Positions 4,337 through 6,405 of a DNA stretch of 6,405 nt are shown piece by piece (positions within the stretch are counted from its first letter, which is position 1; every line of letters begins with the position of its first letter). The notes beneath the pieces were generated by a model, which was not told the origin of the DNA, made no database searches, and saw only the letters and a program-made list of their open reading frames with translations. The stretch comes from an uncultured Eubacterium sp. (GTDB lineage Bacteria > Bacillota_A > Clostridia > Lachnospirales > Lachnospiraceae): the NCBI GenBank assembly GCA_948759685.1, contig CAQBGY010000196.1, forward strand, positions 1 through 6,405, given 5' to 3'. A program made the translations under genes and the position numbers.

Positions 4337-6204
4337 GCAGTATTATAAACGGCATAGCCAAAGATTTAAAAGCCATTCCGAAGAACCTCAAAGCAAAGAC
4401 CGGGAATCTGGATAAAAAGAAACTTGTCCTGATGAATCTGCCCTATGTGCTTGCCGGATATTTCTGCGACAAGACAGCGTGTCTTTGGCGGGTATCGCCG
4501 GGGCAGGACGCTTCCGCAAAGATGATGGCGGTCATGGCGGGGATGGAGGATTTATTTTCTAACCCGCTGCCAAGTTTTTACCCAAAAGACCTGCTGATAG
4601 GGGCAGGGTGCGGCATTGCGCTCCGACTTGTGGTTTATTTTAAAGCCAAGAACGCCAAGAAATTTCGGAAAGGCGTGGAGTATGGTTCAGCAAGGTGGGG
4701 AAATGCGAAAGACATTGAGCCATATATGGATTCGGAGTTTGAGAACAATATTCTCCTGACACAGACGGAAAGGCTGATGATGTCAGGCAGACCAAAACAG
4801 CCGAAGTATGCAAGGAATAAAAATATCCTTGTCATCGGCGGCTCTGGTTCAGGCAAGACGAGGTTTTTCGTAAAACCGAACCTTATGCAGATGCACTCAA
4901 GCTATGTTGTCACCGATCCGAAAGGCACAGTGTTAGTCGAGTGCGGAAAAATGCTAAAAAAGGGCGGGTATAAGATAAAAGTCCTCAATACCATAAACTT
5001 TGCAAAGTCCATGCACTACAATCCTTTCGCTTATTTGAGGAGTGAAAAGGATATTTTGAAACTTGCAAACACAATCATTGTCAATACAAAAGGGGAGGGG
5101 CAGCAATCCGGCGAAGATTTCTGGGTAAAAGCGGAAAAACTGTATTACACAGCGCTTATTGCCTACATCTGGTACGAAGCCCCGGAGGAAGAACAGAATT
5201 TCGCCATGCTGATTGACATGATTGATGCCAGTGAAGCAAGGGAGGACGATGAAAATTTCAAAAATGCCGTAGACCTTTTATTTGATGAACTGGCAGAAAA
5301 AGACCCGAACCACTTTGCAGTGCGGCAGTATGCCAAGTATAAATTAGCGGCGGGCAAAACGGCGAAAAGTATTTTGATTAGCTGCGGCGCACGTTTAGCG
5401 CCATTTGACATCAAGGAGCTGCGTGACCTGATGGAGTATGACGATCTGGAACTTGACACGCTCGGAGAGCAGAAAACGGCACTGTTCGTCATTATTTCCG
5501 ATACGGACGCTACCTTTAATTTTGTGGTGTCAATTATGTATTCGCAGCTCTTTAACCTGCTCTGTGACAAGGCAGATGATGTCTATAACGGCAGGCTTCC
5601 GGTTCATGTAAGGATGCTGTTGGACGAATTTGCGAACATCGGGCAGATTCCACAATTCGAGAAGCTGATTGCCACAATCCGAAGCAGGGAAATATCAGCT
5701 TCTATTATTTTGCAGTCAAAGTCACAGCTTAAAGCGATTTACAAGGACAATTCCGACACAATTGAAGGAAATTGTGACACTACCTTGTTTCTCGGAGGGA
5801 AGGAAAAAACCACCCTAAAAGAGCTGGAAGATATTTTAGGAAAGGAAACCATTGATCTTTACAACACTTCCGATACAAGGGGTACATCGCAGTCCTATGG
5901 TCTGAATTACCAAAAGACCGGAAAGGCACTGATGAGCCAGGATGAGATTGCGGTCATGGATGGCGGGAAATGTATCATGCAGCTTAGAGGTGTCAGACCA
6001 TTCTTCTCGGATAAATTCGATATAACGAAGCATGGCAGGTACAAAGAGCTGTCCGATTATGACCAGAAAAACGCCTTTGATATTGAGAAGTATGTGAAGC
6101 ATTTGCAGGTCATGAAAGTTACCCTCAATACAGAGGTGGACGAAGCCTTTGACTGCGGGGAAGTCAAAGGGCAGGAAGGAAATTCCCCAGACACAACGGA
6201 ATAG
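4333..6204 (+). CDS. VirD4/TraG-type conjugative coupling ATPase (PcfC-like)
   Basis: A 623-residue type IV coupling protein that brings the relaxase-DNA complex to the secretion channel and powers transfer by ATP hydrolysis at the membrane. Two likely N-terminal membrane segments (about 31-50 and 85-104) are followed by the family phrase VEYGSARWG (115-123). Walker A is GGSGSGKT (169-176), with K175 and T176 the nucleotide-binding residues. VVTDPKG follows at 192-198, Walker B is VRMLLDEFANIGQIP (426-440) with D431 and E432, and an IILQSKSQL segment (458-466) follows as in the TraG/VirD4 family. Length fits the Gram-positive family and all key residues are intact. The start overlaps pcfB by ATGA. 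The C-terminus is acidic (EVDEAFDCGEVKGQEGN), as often seen for substrate-contacting tails. Two palindromes follow the stop. Confidence 0.94.
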   Translation: MSSIINGIAKDLKAIPKNLKAKTGNLDKKKLVLMNLPYVLAGYFCDKTACLWRVSPGQDASAKMMAVMAGMEDLFSNPLPSFYPKDLLIGAGCGIALRLVVYFKAKNAKKFRKGVEYGSARWGNAKDIEPYMDSEFENNILLTQTERLMMSGRPKQPKYARNKNILVIGGSGSGKTRFFVKPNLMQMHSSYVVTDPKGTVLVECGKMLKKGGYKIKVLNTINFAKSMHYNPFAYLRSEKDILKLANTIIVNTKGEGQQSGEDFWVKAEKLYYTALIAYIWYEAPEEEQNFAMLIDMIDASEAREDDENFKNAVDLLFDELAEKDPNHFAVRQYAKYKLAAGKTAKSILISCGARLAPFDIKELRDLMEYDDLELDTLGEQKTALFVIISDTDATFNFVVSIMYSQLFNLLCDKADDVYNGRLPVHVRMLLDEFANIGQIPQFEKLIATIRSREISASIILQSKSQLKAIYKDNSDTIEGNCDTTLFLGGKEKTTLKELEDILGKETIDLYNTSDTRGTSQSYGLNYQKTGKALMSQDEIAVMDGGKCIMQLRGVRPFFSDKFDITKHGRYKELSDYDQKNAFDIEKYVKHLQVMKVTLNTEVDEAFDCGEVKGQEGNSPDTTE

Positions 6205-6206
6205 CG

Positions 6207-6231
6207 ACTTTTGGACATCATGTCCAGAAGT
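6207..6231. repeat. Intergenic 25-bp palindrome, copy 4
   Basis: Centred on 6219, with core TGGACATCATGTCCA, beginning 3 bases after the coupling protein stop. All 12 arm positions pair as plus-strand RNA, one of them U-G. It is the exact reverse complement of copy 3, so it lies in inverted orientation. No T-tract follows (GCAAACG). Confidence 0.87.
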
Positions 6232-6271
6232 GCAAACGACAACTGAATATGGAACTATAAACCAGCCACAG

Positions 6272-6296
6272 ACTTTTGGACACAATGTCCAGAAGT
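6272..6296. repeat. Intergenic 25-bp palindrome, copy 5
   Basis: Centred on 6284, 65 bp after the centre of copy 4. The core TGGACACAATGTCCA equals that of copy 2, and the outer arms match copy 4. It ends 18 nt before ATG 6315. It is the only place in the window where two copies share one intergenic gap. Confidence 0.86.
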
Positions 6297-6314
6297 TAAG
6301 GAACGGAGTTTTGA

Positions 6315-6405
6315 ATGTATTTGGAAAGGACAAAAAACAAGACACCCGGCACAGCCAATCGCCAAACTGAATGTACCGGATGCCCGCAGGGTTCTTCCCA
6401 AAGGA
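6315..6405 (+). CDS. Probable start of the next gene, running off the right edge
   Basis: ATG 6315 opens a frame (MYLERTKNKTPGTANRQTEC onward, 30 residues) that stays open to the window end. An ACGGAG purine run lies 6 nt upstream, and palindrome copy 5 ends 18 nt upstream, the same arrangement seen before ATG 3292 and ATG 3764; that spacing is the main reason for choosing this frame. The residues are too few and too biased to name a family. Another frame from about 6325 to the edge also reads plausibly (PIAKLNVPDARRVLPKG) but has no visible start, so either a later start or a frameshift could be involved. Confidence 0.35.
   Translation, partial: MYLERTKNKTPGTANRQTECTGCPQGSSQR

Noticed and set aside
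6207..6296. Origin of transfer at the paired palindromes after the coupling gene
   Set aside because: The same palindrome recurs at three other junctions, and no relaxase gene or nick-like asymmetric sequence is adjacent.

Overview
The window looks like part of the replication and conjugation region of an integrative conjugative element (or related conjugative plasmid) from a Gram-positive anaerobe, most likely a gut Clostridia/Lachnospiraceae-type Firmicute. The evidence is a RepA_N/DUF6017-type replication initiator, a PcfB (DUF3801) protein overlapping a VirD4/TraG coupling ATPase, strong AAGGAGG ribosome binding sites, and tight one-directional gene packing. This set and order is typical of Tn1549-like elements. 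No relaxase, integrase or cargo gene is in view, so element identity is inferred from gene families.

Layout. Bases 2-85 are the tail of an upstream gene, possibly a partition protein. Bases 99-1259 encode the RepA-like initiator; its middle carries three in-frame 69-bp tandem repeats and an Asn-rich 15-bp repeat, a candidate replication origin inside the gene. A convergent small Cro/C1-type repressor (1306-1530, minus strand) follows. Its start faces a good sigma-A promoter (1560-1588) that should drive the rightward genes. Next come two small unknown genes (1643-1966 and 1991-2359). The second has no usable ATG/GTG/TTG at its ribosome binding site and appears to start at ATT.

Bases 2360-2587 form a structured non-coding segment: a perfect 19-bp hairpin, an 8-bp hairpin, and a canonical intrinsic terminator, all just before the next gene. 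This reads as an attenuator leader or an independent small RNA. Two more unknown genes follow (2588-3253, 3292-3723), then an 18-residue mini-ORF (3764-3820), pcfB (3860-4336), the coupling protein (4333-6204), and the probable start of another gene at the right edge (6315 onward).

The most striking unexplained signal is a 25-bp palindrome with core TGGACATNATGTCCA. It occurs five times, only between genes: 1263-1287, 3253-3277, 3723-3747, 6207-6231 and 6272-6296. Three copies end 14-18 nt before a start codon, just upstream of the ribosome binding site. None has a T-tract on the plus strand, so these are not ordinary terminators. They may be operators for a common regulator or RNA hairpins that set expression gene by gene.

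Working model (inference): the initiator and an upstream partition gene maintain the excised element. The Cro-like repressor gates the rightward operon at 1560-1588. The 2360-2550 leader and the palindromes add further control before the conjugation genes, where PcfB and the coupling ATPase deliver the relaxase-DNA complex to the secretion channel.
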